DNA of 64,000 nt, taken from Bacteroidaceae bacterium (GTDB lineage Bacteria > Bacteroidota > Bacteroidia > Bacteroidales > Bacteroidaceae). Position 1 is the first letter of the stretch; each line of letters starts with the position of its first letter. The notes under the pieces were generated by a model. That model saw only the letters and a list, made by a program, of their open reading frames with translations, was not told where the DNA came from and searched no databases. The translations under genes were made by a program, and so were the position numbers. Shown piece after piece: positions 63,429-64,000 of the stretch. The stretch covers positions 1 to 64,000 of the forward strand of contig JAFZKA010000047.1 of NCBI GenBank assembly GCA_017551925.1. The letters are read 5' to 3'.

Positions 63429-64000
63429 CACTTTTTACCGAAAAGATTCTCCTCAACTATGGCGCAGATGATATGACCTATCAGGATATGTGACTCCTGA
63501 ATACGCGGGGTGCAATCTGACGGAACCTTAATGCATATATCAGCAAGGGAATCCATCTGGCAGGGTTTGCTGCCGGTAAGACCTATTGAGGTGATACCTT
63601 TCTCGCGGCAAACCTTGAGTGCCTCAACGATATTCTCTGAGTTTCCTGATGTGGAAATGCCTATAAAGACATCACCTTTGGAACCCTGGGCCTCAACCTG
63701 CCTTGAGAACAGATACTTGTAGCCTATGTCATTGCCTATGGCTGTCATGACCGATGTATCTGTGCTCAAAGAATGGGCAGGAATGCCGGGACGGGCAAAA
63801 TAGAACTGATTGACCAGTTCACCGGCCAGGTGCTGGGCATCGGCTGCAGAGCCTCCGTTACCGGCCAGCAGTGCGCTGTGACCGTTGCGGTATGCATCGG
63901 TCATTATCTCTGCAGCCCGGGCTATCTTGGCCAGAATCTCCTCATTATCAAGTATAGCCTGTTTGGTGGCTATTGACTGTGCTATCTCCTCTTTAATGCT
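63428..64000 (-). CDS. gmhA: Phosphoheptose isomerase, partial at its 5' end
   Basis: The frame remains open to the window edge (190 codons seen). The SIS domain contains ALLAGNGGSAADAQHLAGELVNQF, SRQVEAQGSKGDVFIGISTSGNSENI and the late QESHILIGHIICAIVE with the catalytic histidine. It converts sedoheptulose 7-phosphate to D-glycero-D-manno-heptose 7-phosphate, the first step of ADP/GDP-heptose synthesis. It leads the gmhA-hddC-gmhB set. Confidence 0.95.
   Translation of the reverse strand, partial: SIKEEIAQSIATKQAILDNEEILAKIARAAEIMTDAYRNGHSALLAGNGGSAADAQHLAGELVNQFYFARPGIPAHSLSTDTSVMTAIGNDIGYKYLFSRQVEAQGSKGDVFIGISTSGNSENIVEALKVCREKGITSIGLTGSKPCQMDSLADICIKVPSDCTPRIQESHILIGHIICAIVEENLFGKK

Overview
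The window looks like a chromosomal segment of a gut-type Bacteroidales (Bacteroides/Prevotella relative). The evidence is two SusC/SusD pairs, lipoprotein signal peptides, several copies of the Bacteroidetes -7 promoter motif TAnnTTTG, typical Bacteroidales neighbours (DUF4271-hemD, gmhA-hddC-gmhB) and SusC/SusD-associated fasciclin-like lipoproteins. No phage, insertion sequence, CRISPR array or integrase is visible.

Layout. (1) 1-1411, minus: a tRNA-modification pair, dusB and a U32-family protein, whose junction is made of an inverted pair of short palindromic repeats. (2) 1526-10620, plus: a plant-glycan module of GH95 glycosidase, outer-membrane porin-like barrel, xylulokinase, GH8 exo-oligoxylanase and a fasciclin-domain lipoprotein. 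(3) 10688-15004, minus: a CotH/lamin-tail secreted protein, then an ECF sigma / putative anti-sigma / secreted-protein operon. (4) 15090-43024, minus: a large polysaccharide utilization locus. In transcription order it is a cytoplasmic GH43, a fasciclin protein, SusC, SusD, a fasciclin protein, SusC, SusD, two ~1350-residue paralogous secreted proteins, and two secreted GH43 enzymes. Together with xylB and GH8 this points to (arabino)xylan capture, cleavage and xylose use. (5) 43489-54801, minus: housekeeping genes (tRNA-Gln, tyrS, tatD-like, yidD, rnpA, hemD, DUF4271, LOG, ahcY, yifB/comM, a DUF4369/thioredoxin-like lipoprotein, typA). (6) 55208-58620, plus: rpsO, metG, ispD. (7) 58556-64000: a YfhO-type membrane protein, a GT4 glycosyltransferase and the heptose genes gmhB, hddC and gmhA (partial), i.e. 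surface-polysaccharide synthesis.

The most unusual content is non-coding. Four copies of a 200-270 bp element (5127-5392, 44996-45192, 50065-50325, 55550-55780) lie in intergenic gaps, each bordering a stop codon or terminator and the promoter of the next gene. Three copies are nearly identical. The fourth is very different in sequence but can be drawn with the same nested helices, including a hairpin with a conserved A/G mismatch. Base changes between copies are compensatory in several stems, which suggests a folded RNA. No protein is encoded inside. Two further REP-like palindrome families are present, one of which forms the ends of two proteins. A multi-hairpin leader precedes typA, and a terminator-like hairpin abuts the rnpA start codon.
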